This document shows positions 1 to 4,852 of a DNA stretch of 5,272 bases, one piece after another (the first letter of the stretch is position 1; the number at the start of each line of letters is the position of its first letter). The notes under the pieces are model-generated. The model did no database searches, was not told the DNA's origin, and worked only from the letters and a program-made list of their open reading frames with translations. The stretch comes from Candidatus Iainarchaeum sp. (lineage in GTDB: Archaea; Iainarchaeota; Iainarchaeia; Iainarchaeales; GCA-2688035). The position numbers and the translations under genes were made by a program. The stretch lies in contig JAFCFG010000081.1 in assembly GCA_017608725.1 (NCBI GenBank), positions 1 to 5,272 of the forward strand, given 5' to 3'.

Positions 1-650
1 TCACACTTCGCAACTGTCTCAACATGCACCTCATTGCTAACCGGGCTGAAGTTCCCTGCCTTGTCCACTGCCCTAACCTTATAATGATATGTTGTATTCT
101 GGGTCAACCCCTCTGAATCAATATAAGAGGTATTTGAAACATTGGCAACCTTCTCCGCTGTGCTGCCCCTTATATCAAAATTCGCCCAGCCGCTTCTATA
201 AAGCTCGTAGTAGTCAGAACCACTGTGTTCATCGCCTGCCTCTGTCCAGGAGAGGTCAATGCTTCCGTCTGGCAGAGGCTGGGCTGAGAGAACTGGCTGC
301 CCAGGGCCGGTAGTATCAACCCACACCTCATACTGGGATGTGCTGCTTTTGTCGGTGCCCCGCTCTGCCCTAACCCTAAAATAATACTTTCCATCATGGC
401 GCCTTTTGCTGAACTTAGCAACTGTTTTGTCAGTGCACTGGGCGGGCTCAGCAGCCCCATCCTGGCTTAGCACAAAACAGTATTGGGCTGCACCGGGAAC
501 AGCAGGCCAACTAAACCTAAGGTCGGGGGAACTATCCCACTCCCTCTCAGGGTGAGTGCTGCTACTCACAACAGGGGCATCCAAAGCAGGTATTGCAGGA
601 AACAACAGAAACAGAGCAAACAAAAAAAACAGGTGCTTTAACTGAAACAT
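1..650 (-). CDS. Secreted protein with fibronectin type III-like domains (N-terminal 216 residues, truncated by window edge)
   Basis: An open frame runs from ATG at 650 to the left edge without a stop, giving 216 complete codons; the C-terminus lies outside the window. Residues 1-22 look like a signal peptide: a short basic start (MFQLKHL), a hydrophobic Phe/Leu core, and an AIPA cleavage context. Residues about 25-112 form one beta-sandwich-like module (SPDLRFSWPAVPGAAQY, later KYYFRVRAERG). Residues about 113-213 form a clear FN3 module: a VDTTGPGQP linker, SIDLSWTEAGD, YYELYRS, TYHYKVRAVDKAGNFSPVSN. Four N-x-S/T sequons sit at N170, N173, N185 and N200. The inferred role is an exported or surface-anchored adhesion or structural protein; nothing catalytic is visible. 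The start is supported by an AT-rich box 26 nt upstream and the absence of a Shine-Dalgarno site, which suggests a leaderless mRNA. FN3 is a broad fold, so the specific function is unknown. Confidence 0.82.
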   Translation of the reverse strand, partial: MFQLKHLFFLFALFLLFPAIPALDAPVVSSSTHPEREWDSSPDLRFSWPAVPGAAQYCFVLSQDGAAEPAQCTDKTVAKFSKRRHDGKYYFRVRAERGTDKSSTSQYEVWVDTTGPGQPVLSAQPLPDGSIDLSWTEAGDEHSGSDYYELYRSGWANFDIRGSTAEKVANVSNTSYIDSEGLTQNTTYHYKVRAVDKAGNFSPVSNEVHVETVAKC

Positions 651-670
651 GCTTAAAAGATTTGGGGGAA

Positions 671-682
671 AATTAATTTAAA
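671..682 (-). promoter_or_regulatory. TATA-like box for the FN3 protein gene
   Basis: Read on the minus strand this is TTTAAATTAATT, close to the archaeal box A consensus. Its centre is about 26 nt upstream of the ATG at 650, so transcription would start at or next to the start codon. No purine-rich ribosome site lies between the box and the ATG; the spacer is C-rich on the coding strand. This agrees with a leaderless transcript. Confidence 0.55.
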
Positions 683-770
683 CGTACTGAAAATTGGTTA
701 AGGCTGTCTAATATCTCTGCATTTGAAGCACAATTAAGGCATTAAGTTTAAAAGTATTTGACAGCTTGGG

Positions 771-1205
771 TTAATCAAGTTTAATTCTCCCTTCCTTGAT
801 ATCCTTAAAAAGCCCAAAGATATTGACTGTAAGGTTTTCCGGCAAATTGGCCAGGGAAAACCACTGCCACCGCCTAATCTTATGGGGCTCCCTTGTTGCT
901 GGCCTGTCGCTGAGGAGTTTTGCTTCAATAATTGGGTTAACCCAATGCTGCTTTTCATCAGGGATAATGTGGTCAATTACCTTGACTACGCGGGTTGGCT
1001 CTACTTCAATGCCTGCCTCCTCCAAAGATTCCCTCCTGGCGCAATCAAACAGAGTTTCACCAAATTCAACTGCGCCGCCTGGAAAACACCACTTTCCTGG
1101 CTCGTTCCTTGAATTCTCTGTGCGCAAACCAAGCAAGAATTCGCCTTCTCCATTCCTAACCATGACGCCAACGCCGACAAAATCCTTTCCAGGGAGCAAA
1201 GGCAT
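771..1205 (-). CDS. Nudix (MutT-like) hydrolase
   Basis: A 144-residue single-domain Nudix protein, which would hydrolyse a nucleoside diphosphate linked to another group, with Mg2+, in the cytoplasm. The Nudix box is visible at residues 44-66: G44, E50, R58-E59, E62-E63 and G65 match Gx5Ex7REUxEExGU, except that the usual hydrophobic residue after RE is Ser60. The strand before it (FVGVGVMVRN, residues 9-18), KWCFPGGAVEFGE (residues 38-50) and the late RRWQWFSLANLPENL element resemble the MutT/NUDT15-type dNTP or nucleotide-clearing branch, but substrate cannot be read from sequence. The gene starts 16 nt after the 3' end of tRNA-Phe on the same strand. A GGTGG motif at 1214-1210 ends 4 nt before the ATG and may serve as the ribosome site. 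The length is normal for the family. Confidence 0.93.
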   Translation of the reverse strand: MPLLPGKDFVGVGVMVRNGEGEFLLGLRTENSRNEPGKWCFPGGAVEFGETLFDCARRESLEEAGIEVEPTRVVKVIDHIIPDEKQHWVNPIIEAKLLSDRPATREPHKIRRWQWFSLANLPENLTVNIFGLFKDIKEGRIKLD

Positions 1206-1209
1206 GAAA

Positions 1210-1214
1210 CCACC
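1210..1214 (-). promoter_or_regulatory. Possible Shine-Dalgarno site of the Nudix gene
   Basis: GGTGG on the minus strand resembles the GGTG core of the archaeal anti-16S ribosome site, with only 4 nt (TTTC) to the ATG at 1205. The spacing is short. It lies in the 16-nt spacer between tRNA-Phe and the Nudix start, so it would stay on the mRNA after tRNA 3'-end cleavage. Confidence 0.4.
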
Positions 1215-1216
1215 AG

Positions 1217-1221
1217 AAAAA
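1217..1221 (-). terminator. T5 tract directly after tRNA-Phe
   Basis: Five Ts follow the discriminator base immediately on the coding strand. Archaeal RNA polymerase can terminate on oligo-T tracts, so this may partly end the tRNA transcript. Read-through would feed the Nudix gene 16 nt downstream, for which no separate promoter can fit in the spacer. Confidence 0.35.
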
Positions 1222-1327
1222 TGGGGTCGGCGGGATTTGAACCCGCGACACCACGGTCTTCAGCCGTGTGCTCTCCTAAGCCATGAACGTGCTTACACAC
1301 AATTCATTCAGGCTGAGCTACGACCCC
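1222..1327 (-). tRNA. tRNA-Phe(GAA) with a D-loop intron
   Basis: Exon 1 is 1327-1309, the intron 1308-1277 and exon 2 1276-1222. The spliced product is 74 nt: acceptor GGGGTCG/CGACCCC, D-stem GCTC/GAGC with loop AGCCTGGGA, anticodon stem CACGG/CCGTG with loop CTGAAGA (anticodon GAA at 1261-1259), variable GTGTC, T-stem GCGGG/CCCGC with loop TTCAAAT, and discriminator A. Without removing the insert the D-loop would be far too long. CCA is not encoded. A TTTTAAAA box lies about 31 nt upstream. The gene heads a possible tRNA-mRNA unit with the Nudix gene. Confidence 0.95.
1277..1308 (-). other. 32-nt intron in tRNA-Phe, D-loop position 18/19
   Basis: The precursor folds into a full BHB motif. 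The outer helix is CTC/GAG of the D-stem region. The central 4-bp helix is AGCC (1314-1311) with GGCT (1282-1279). Bulge one is TGA (1310-1308) and bulge two is TAG (1278-1276). The inner helix is ATGAA (1307-1303) with TTCAT (1287-1283), capped by GTGT/GCAC around a GTAA tetraloop. Cutting as TG^A and TA^G and joining gives the D-loop AGCCTGGGA, a very common archaeal form. Archaeal splicing endonuclease recognises such motifs at non-canonical sites. Confidence 0.9.
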
Positions 1328-1354
1328 AGCTACAGAACTTATCTAAGTGAATTG

Positions 1355-1362
1355 TTTTAAAA
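1355..1362 (-). promoter_or_regulatory. TATA-like box for tRNA-Phe
   Basis: The palindrome TTTTAAAA is centred about 31 nt upstream of the tRNA 5' end at 1327, so a transcript starting 26 nt downstream would have a leader of roughly 5 nt. The spacing matches that seen at tRNA-Lys(CUU). The rest of the 194-nt gap (1328-1521) shows no gene or RNA signature on either strand. Confidence 0.5.
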
Positions 1363-1521
1363 CTTGTGCCTTTTGTGGAGAAATTGAATTAGAACAAAAT
1401 TTTTTGCAACCTCCGTCTTTTAATGGGGGCAGGGCATATATTTATTTCACTAAATTAAAACAGGCTGTGTTTAGAAAATGCAGCCGTGTCTTCCGTCTGT
1501 GCCTTCAATGATTACATAAGG

Positions 1522-1595
1522 CGAGCCCGATGGGATTCGAACCCATGACACCCTGGTTAAGAGCCAGGTGCTCTACCAAACTGAGCTACGGGCCC
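1522..1595 (-). tRNA. tRNA-Lys(CUU)
   Basis: An intron-less 74-nt cloverleaf: acceptor GGGCCCG/CGGGCTC with one G-U wobble at pair 2-71, D-stem GCTC/GAGC, anticodon stem CCTGG/CCAGG with loop CTCTTAA (anticodon CTT at 1561-1559), variable GTGTC, T-stem ATGGG/CCCAT with loop TTCGAAT. The discriminator is G, as is usual for archaeal tRNA-Lys. CCA is not encoded. It reads AAG codons. It is 66 of 74 identical to tRNA-Lys(UUU) upstream, including the same G-U wobble, so the two are probably paralogues. Confidence 0.97.
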
Positions 1596-1620
1596 AATAA
1601 ATAAAGTAACGGAAGGCAAG

Positions 1621-1630
1621 ATTTTTATAG
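1621..1630 (-). promoter_or_regulatory. TATA-like box for tRNA-Lys(CUU)
   Basis: CTATAAAAAT on the minus strand is centred about 30 nt upstream of the tRNA 5' end. It sits in the 38-nt gap after the stop codon of the small upstream gene, so this tRNA has its own promoter. Confidence 0.55.
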
Positions 1631-1633
1631 GGT

Positions 1634-1942
1634 TTATTTTACATTAGCAGGGGGGAATTTTTGGTGCAGGATAAGCCCTGTATTGCTCAAAGCGTAATTT
1701 TGGCCACCTTTGCCTGAAAGCAATCCAATGTTTGAAAAAACCTCAAACGCACCAGGGCAGGCTCTATTAATTTCTGCTCTTGTGACTATCCTCTTTCTAT
1801 CAAACAACCACAAAACCTTTTTGTACTCAGGGGTTTCCTCAAAGAGTCTGGCAAGGCTTAATGCTTTTCCGTGGGCTGCCCCCATCCTCAAAGCCCTTTC
1901 TGCACTAAGCCTGGCTATTGCCTTTGGCCTGGATCGCCTCAT
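1634..1942 (-). CDS. Small protein of unknown function, possibly winged-helix
   Basis: A 101-residue frame between the two lysine tRNAs; I do not recognise the family. An upstream in-frame ATG at 1975 lies inside tRNA-Lys(UUU), so the ATG at 1942 is preferred; it is 3 nt from the tRNA 3' end. Residues 1-30 are very basic and helical (RRSRPKAIARL, AERALRM). Residues about 31-90 resemble a small winged helix: EYKKVLWLFDRKR, a helix-turn-helix-like VTRAEINRACPGAFEVFSNIGLLSG, then a short hairpin GGQNYALSNTG. A nucleic-acid-binding role is inference only. No ribosome site is visible. The mRNA could be freed by tRNA 3'-end cleavage, which would leave a 3-nt leader. A later ATG at 1885 is an alternative start. 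The ordered, balanced composition makes a real gene likely but not certain. Confidence 0.6.
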   Translation of the reverse strand: MRRSRPKAIARLSAERALRMGAAHGKALSLARLFEETPEYKKVLWLFDRKRIVTRAEINRACPGAFEVFSNIGLLSGKGGQNYALSNTGLILHQKFPPANVK

Positions 1943-1945
1943 AAG

Positions 1946-2019
1946 CGAGCCCGCTGGGATTCGAACCCAGGACACCTTGGTTAAAAGCCAAGTGCTCTGC
2001 CAGGCTGAGCTACGGGCCC
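1946..2019 (-). tRNA. tRNA-Lys(UUU)
   Basis: An intron-less 74-nt cloverleaf: acceptor GGGCCCG/CGGGCTC, D-loop AGCCTGGCA between GCTC/GAGC, anticodon stem CTTGG/CCAAG with loop CTTTTAA (anticodon TTT at 1985-1983), variable GTGTC, T-stem CTGGG/CCCAG with loop TTCGAAT, discriminator G. CCA is not encoded. It reads AAA and probably AAG. It follows serS by 58 nt and is followed 3 nt later by a small protein gene. Confidence 0.97.
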
Positions 2020-2050
2020 AATTAACATAAATAAAATAAGGCAGCAGGTA

Positions 2051-2060
2051 GTATAAAAAA
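2051..2060 (-). promoter_or_regulatory. AT-rich element between serS and tRNA-Lys(UUU): TATA box and/or serS terminator
   Basis: TTTTTTATAC on the minus strand is centred about 37 nt upstream of the tRNA 5' end, somewhat farther than the other tRNA boxes here. The T6 run also lies about 18 nt after the serS stop and could terminate serS. The sequence cannot separate the two roles. Confidence 0.35.
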
Positions 2061-2077
2061 TTAGGCGTAGGCAGACT

Positions 2078-3370
2078 TTAAAAAAGTTGCTTTTCTGCCT
2101 TAATTTCCTTCAGGCCACCCATATATTTCTGCAATGCAACCGGCACTTTAATCGTTCCCCTCTTCGTCTGGTGGTTTTCAATGATGCAGCGCAGGGTTCT
2201 TGTTGTTGCAACCATTGTACAATTTAAAGTGTGAACAGGCTCTTTTTCACCGGACTTTTTCCTGTATTTTATCCCAAGCCTTAGGCTTTGATAGGTGGTG
2301 CAGTTGCTGCAACTCATTAGTTCAATGTATTTTTGCTCACGAGGAGACCAACCGTTTACATCATACTTCTTTGCTGCTACTGCTCCAATGTCGCCGGTAC
2401 AAACATTTGTTACATTGTAGGGAATCTTGAGCTTTTTGAGCAATTCTTCAGCATTTTTTACAAGGGCCTCATGCAGCTTCCAGCTCTCTTTCGGGGTGCA
2501 GAAGATTATTTGCTCTATTTTGTTGAACTGGTGGACCCTAAAAAACCCCCGCTCGTCCAAGCCATGCTTCCCAATCTCTTTTCTAAAACAGGGGCTTAGC
2601 CCCGCCATTTTTAATGGAAGCTGGTTTTCTTCAAGGATTTCGCCCATATACATTGAAACCATTGGGTGCTCAGATGTGGCAATCAAATACTGGTCTTCGT
2701 CTTCTATCTTATACATCACACTCTCAAAGTCCTCTAAATCAACTACCCCCTCATAGGGTTTTCTCCTAATCATAAAGGGCGGCTGAATTAAGGTAAAGCC
2801 TTTTTTTAGGAGAATGTCAATTGCCAAGCGTTGCAAGGCAATGTCAAGCAAGGCAAGGCTGCCCTTTAAAATAAAAAACCCTGTGCCGCTGATTTTTACT
2901 GCTCTTTCAAAGTCTGCTATGCCAAGCTCTGCTGCCAATTGACCGTGGTGCTTTACTGGAAAAGGGGGCCTGCCTGCTTTACCGTGCTTTCTTACCACGA
3001 CATTGTCTTTATCATCTTCTCCGATTGGGACAGAGTCATGCAAGGTGTTAGGCAGCCTCATCAGATAATAATTTATTTTCTCTCTCAGTTGCTGCATTGT
3101 CTCCTCTTTTTCTTTAATTTTTTCTGGAATCCGTCTGGCTTCATCCAGCAACTTGCGGGGGTCTTGGCCTTGTCTTTTAAGATTGTCTACTTGCTTGCTT
3201 AACCGGTTTCTTGTTTGTCTCAGCCTGTCTATCTCCTGTTTGCTTGTTCGCCACAGCCTGTCTTTCTCAAGAAGATCATCAACCCAAGCAATTTTCTCTT
3301 TGTCGCCCCGCTTCTGTAAGTCCTTTTCAATCACACCCGGATTTTCCCTAATAAAATTAATGTCAAGCAT
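2078..3370 (-). CDS. serS: Seryl-tRNA synthetase
   Basis: Cytosolic class II synthetase of 430 residues that charges tRNA-Ser with serine using ATP. Residues 1-110 hold the N-terminal domain: MLDINFIRENPG, then a long charged antiparallel coiled coil (about 25-100) that contacts the tRNA-Ser long arm. The catalytic core shows motif 1 around LDIALQRLAIDILLKKGFTL (175-194) with following PP, the TSE serine-binding loop at 232-234, motif 2 as FRKE (262-265) followed by DERGFFRVHQFNKIE (272-286), and motif 3 with TLNCT (381-385), R391 and ENHQ (398-401). It is the common SerRS type, not the rare methanogen type. The frame can extend to TTG at 3379, but ATG at 3370 fits the family start and lies about 27 nt from a TATA-like box. 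Length is normal. It diverges from trm56. Confidence 0.97.
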   Translation of the reverse strand: MLDINFIRENPGVIEKDLQKRGDKEKIAWVDDLLEKDRLWRTSKQEIDRLRQTRNRLSKQVDNLKRQGQDPRKLLDEARRIPEKIKEKEETMQQLREKINYYLMRLPNTLHDSVPIGEDDKDNVVVRKHGKAGRPPFPVKHHGQLAAELGIADFERAVKISGTGFFILKGSLALLDIALQRLAIDILLKKGFTLIQPPFMIRRKPYEGVVDLEDFESVMYKIEDEDQYLIATSEHPMVSMYMGEILEENQLPLKMAGLSPCFRKEIGKHGLDERGFFRVHQFNKIEQIIFCTPKESWKLHEALVKNAEELLKKLKIPYNVTNVCTGDIGAVAAKKYDVNGWSPREQKYIELMSCSNCTTYQSLRLGIKYRKKSGEKEPVHTLNCTMVATTRTLRCIIENHQTKRGTIKVPVALQKYMGGLKEIKAEKQLF

Positions 3371-3392
3371 TTCAACCAACTGGCCTACTTAC

Positions 3393-3402
3393 TAATAAAA
3401 AT
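3393..3402. promoter_or_regulatory. Shared AT-rich element of the divergent serS/trm56 promoter region
   Basis: TAATAAAAAT on the plus strand (ATTTTTATTA on the minus) is centred at about 3397.5. That is 26.5 nt from the trm56 ATG at 3424 and 27.5 nt from the serS ATG at 3370. Both distances fit a TATA box for leaderless transcription in the respective direction. A second AT-rich stretch at 3411-3420 could instead serve serS with a leader of about 20 nt. Confidence 0.45.
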
Positions 3403-3423
3403 CGTTTGTAGTTAAATAAGTTT

Positions 3424-3975
3424 ATGGTGAGGCAGGAATTTGTTGTATTGCGGTATGGGCACAGGCTTGTAAGGGATTATCGGGTCACATCACATTGCTG
3501 CCTTGTTGCAAGGGCTTTTGGTGCAAGCAAGATTATTGTTGCCGGGGACAAGGATGAAGGGCTGCAAAAAAGTGTGATGGATGTTGCAAAGCGCTGGGGC
3601 GGTAAATTTGAGGTTTGTTTCACTGAGAGTTGGAGGAAAACCCTTGCGCAATTCAAAAAAAAGGGGTTTTTTGTTGTACATTTGACAATGTATGGCCTGC
3701 AACTGCAAAAAGAGATAAAAAAACTGAGAAAAAAGAAAAAAGTGTTGGTAATAGTTGGCAGCCAGAAGGTGGAAAGCCTAGTTTATGAACAGAGTGACGC
3801 AAATATTGCTGTTACAGGGCAACCGCACAGTGAGATTGCAGCCTTGGCTGTTGCACTTGACTGGCTGCAGAAAGGGAAAGAGCTAGGAAAGCAGTTTAAG
3901 GGGGCAAGAATAAGGATAAGGCCAGTGGAAAGGGGGAAGAGAGTAATAAAAGCAGGGGGGCAAAAATCCAATTAA
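3424..3975 (+). CDS. trm56: tRNA (cytidine(56)-2'-O)-methyltransferase Trm56
   Basis: A 183-residue SPOUT-class methyltransferase specific to archaea; it 2'-O-methylates C56 in the tRNA T-loop using S-adenosylmethionine. Family signatures are clear: RYGHRLVRDYRVTSH (10-24), VARAFGASKIIVAGD (28-42), KRWGG (56-60), VHLTMYG (85-91), VLVIVGSQKVE (107-117) and the knot region TGQPHSEIAALAVALD (131-146), then FKGARIRIRP (158-167). Length and order match the family, whose tails vary. The start is supported by the VVLRYGHR context and a TATA-like element about 27 nt upstream with no ribosome site. All four tRNAs in this window carry C56. tfe follows 124 nt downstream on the same strand. A G6 run at 3955-3960 lies just before the stop, and the C-terminus could differ if its length is wrong. 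Confidence 0.95.
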   Translation: MVRQEFVVLRYGHRLVRDYRVTSHCCLVARAFGASKIIVAGDKDEGLQKSVMDVAKRWGGKFEVCFTESWRKTLAQFKKKGFFVVHLTMYGLQLQKEIKKLRKKKKVLVIVGSQKVESLVYEQSDANIAVTGQPHSEIAALAVALDWLQKGKELGKQFKGARIRIRPVERGKRVIKAGGQKSN

Positions 3976-4048
3976 AACAGGTTGAAGAAAGGGGAAGTAA
4001 TAAAAAATTGGCTGAACTTTTGAACAAAAACAGAAAGATTTGGGATTG

Positions 4049-4058
4049 AATTTAAAAA
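4049..4058 (+). promoter_or_regulatory. Possible TATA box for tfe
   Basis: AATTTAAAAA is centred near 4053.5. A start of transcription about 26 nt later would fall around 4080, upstream of the preferred GTG at 4100 and at the alternative GTG at 4079. The 124-nt gap from trm56 gives room for a separate promoter, though read-through is also possible. Confidence 0.4.
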
Positions 4059-4087
4059 AAGTTGTTAGGAGAATATGTGTGAAAGCC

Positions 4088-4092
4088 GAGGT
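4088..4092 (+). promoter_or_regulatory. Shine-Dalgarno site supporting the tfe GTG start at 4100
   Basis: GAGGT matches the archaeal ribosome-site core and leaves 7 nt to the GTG at 4100. A competing AGGAG at 4067-4071 lies 7 nt before the in-frame GTG at 4079, so both starts are possible; family length favours 4100. Confidence 0.45.
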
Positions 4093-4099
4093 TAGTCGA

Positions 4100-4636
4100 G
4101 TGAGTAAAAGAATTAAGGCAGTGAAGTTTCCTCTTGCCCAGGATTTCCTTAAACGGGTTGCCGGGGAACAGGCTGTTGTGCTCGTGAAAATTTGTGAGAA
4201 CAAGGGGAAGAGAACGACTGATGAGGAACTGGCAAAAAAGATGGGGGTAAAGGTGACAGAGATTAGGACAATCCTAAACAGGCTGCACTACAGGGGGATA
4301 GCACACTATCAGAAAACAAAAAACAAAAAGACAGGCTGGTACAACTACACCTGGGAGATAAGGTCAAAGAGAATACTTGAATTATTGCTTGAAGAGCAGA
4401 AGGAAGCAATAGAAAAACTGAAAACCGCCCAGGATTTTGAAAAAACATATACTTATTTCTGCTGTAAAAAGAATTGCACAAGTGTCCCGTTTGAGGTAGC
4501 AGCAGAATTCCAGTTCAAATGCCCTGAATGCAATAATGCCATGGAGGCAGTAAACAGTGAGCAGAGAGTGAAAAAAATTGAAAAACAGATTATGAGCATT
4601 GAAAAAGAGATGCAGCAAATGCAAAAAATAATGTAA
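4100..4636 (+). CDS. tfe: Transcription factor E, alpha subunit (TFE)
   Basis: Archaeal counterpart of the TFIIE alpha N-terminal half. It binds the RNA polymerase clamp and helps open promoters in the TBP-TFB complex. From GTG 4100 the protein has 178 residues. Residues about 12-86 form the extended winged helix (AQDFLKRVAGEQAVVLVKIC, TTDEELAKKMGVKVTEIRTILNRLHYRGIA, then KKTGWYNYTWEI, the family's GW-Y-W strand). Residues 87-112 are a charged linker helix, 116-148 a zinc ribbon (C121, C122, C126, then C141 and C144), and 151-178 a charged coiled-coil tail. The first zinc knuckle is CCKKNC rather than the usual CxxC. The frame is open back to TTG 4040; GTG 4100 (ribosome site GAGGT) and GTG 4079 (185 residues, site AGGAG) are the credible starts, and 4100 best fits family length. 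Confidence 0.93.
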   Translation: MSKRIKAVKFPLAQDFLKRVAGEQAVVLVKICENKGKRTTDEELAKKMGVKVTEIRTILNRLHYRGIAHYQKTKNKKTGWYNYTWEIRSKRILELLLEEQKEAIEKLKTAQDFEKTYTYFCCKKNCTSVPFEVAAEFQFKCPECNNAMEAVNSEQRVKKIEKQIMSIEKEMQQMQKIM

Positions 4637-4692
4637 AAAACACAAAAACTTGGACAAATAAACAAATAAATTAAAAAATAGAAAAAAGATGG

Positions 4693-4707
4693 AAAAAAAC
4701 TTTTTTT
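4693..4707. terminator. A7-C-T7 palindrome, possible terminator downstream of tfe
   Basis: Seven As, one C and seven Ts form a symmetric tract 57 nt after the tfe stop. The T7 run would act on the plus strand for tfe; the mirror tract would act on the minus strand. The surrounding 4637-4827 stretch is very A-rich on the plus strand and contains no credible gene. Confidence 0.4.
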
Positions 4708-4737
4708 AGAATAAAAAACATGGATAAACCAGCATAT

Positions 4738-4780
4738 TAAATATAGAGGGAAATTAAAGGAGAACAATAAATATAGAGGG
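4738..4780 (+). repeat. Direct repeat TAAATATAGAGGG, two copies
   Basis: Identical 13-mers lie at 4738-4750 and 4768-4780, exactly 30 nt apart start to start, upstream of initiator tRNA-Met. Each contains a TATA-like AAATATAG core. They may be tandem binding sites or duplicated promoter elements; function is not known. Confidence 0.7.
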
Positions 4781-4811
4781 CTAAGCGTTTTTAAAACCTT
4801 TGCAATAATAA

Positions 4812-4819
4812 TATGTAAA
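4812..4819 (+). promoter_or_regulatory. Possible TATA box for initiator tRNA-Met
   Basis: TATGTAAA is centred about 33 nt upstream of the tRNA 5' end at 4849, close to the 30-31 nt seen for two other tRNAs here. It would start the transcript near 4841, just including the leader arm CCTACC needed for splicing. An alternative box, TTTTTAAAA at 4788-4796, would give a longer leader that includes 4828-4834. Confidence 0.3.
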
Positions 4820-4852
4820 CAAAAAACAGCGGGGCTATGGCCTACCATAGCG

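Noticed and set aside
796..1350. 184-residue plus-strand frame
   Set aside because: It runs antisense through the Nudix gene and tRNA-Phe and shows no domain; it is a shadow of the minus-strand genes.
1328..1521. C/D box guide RNA or small gene between tRNA-Lys(CUU) and tRNA-Phe
   Set aside because: No TGATGA and CTGA box pair on either strand and only a 13-codon frame; apart from the tRNA-Phe TATA-like box nothing could be supported.
1943..1975. N-terminal extension of the small protein from ATG at 1975
   Set aside because: It lies inside the tRNA-Lys(UUU) gene and encodes tRNA-derived residues (MSWVRIPAGS).
3371..3379. TTG start of serS at 3379
   Set aside because: It adds three residues before the family-typical MLDINFIREN start, and the ATG at 3370 fits the TATA-like spacing better.
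4828..4834. AGCGGGG at 4828-4834 as the true first exon of initiator tRNA
   Set aside because: It pairs with the 3' acceptor and gives the same mature sequence, but it requires an insert of about 54 nt with no BHB motif, whereas the 4849 start has a complete one.
4453..4848. 131-residue minus-strand frame opposite tfe and its downstream region
   Set aside because: The composition is almost all Phe, Ile, Leu, Cys and Ser, from a T-rich complement of A-rich coding and spacer sequence, and it overlaps the well-supported tfe.
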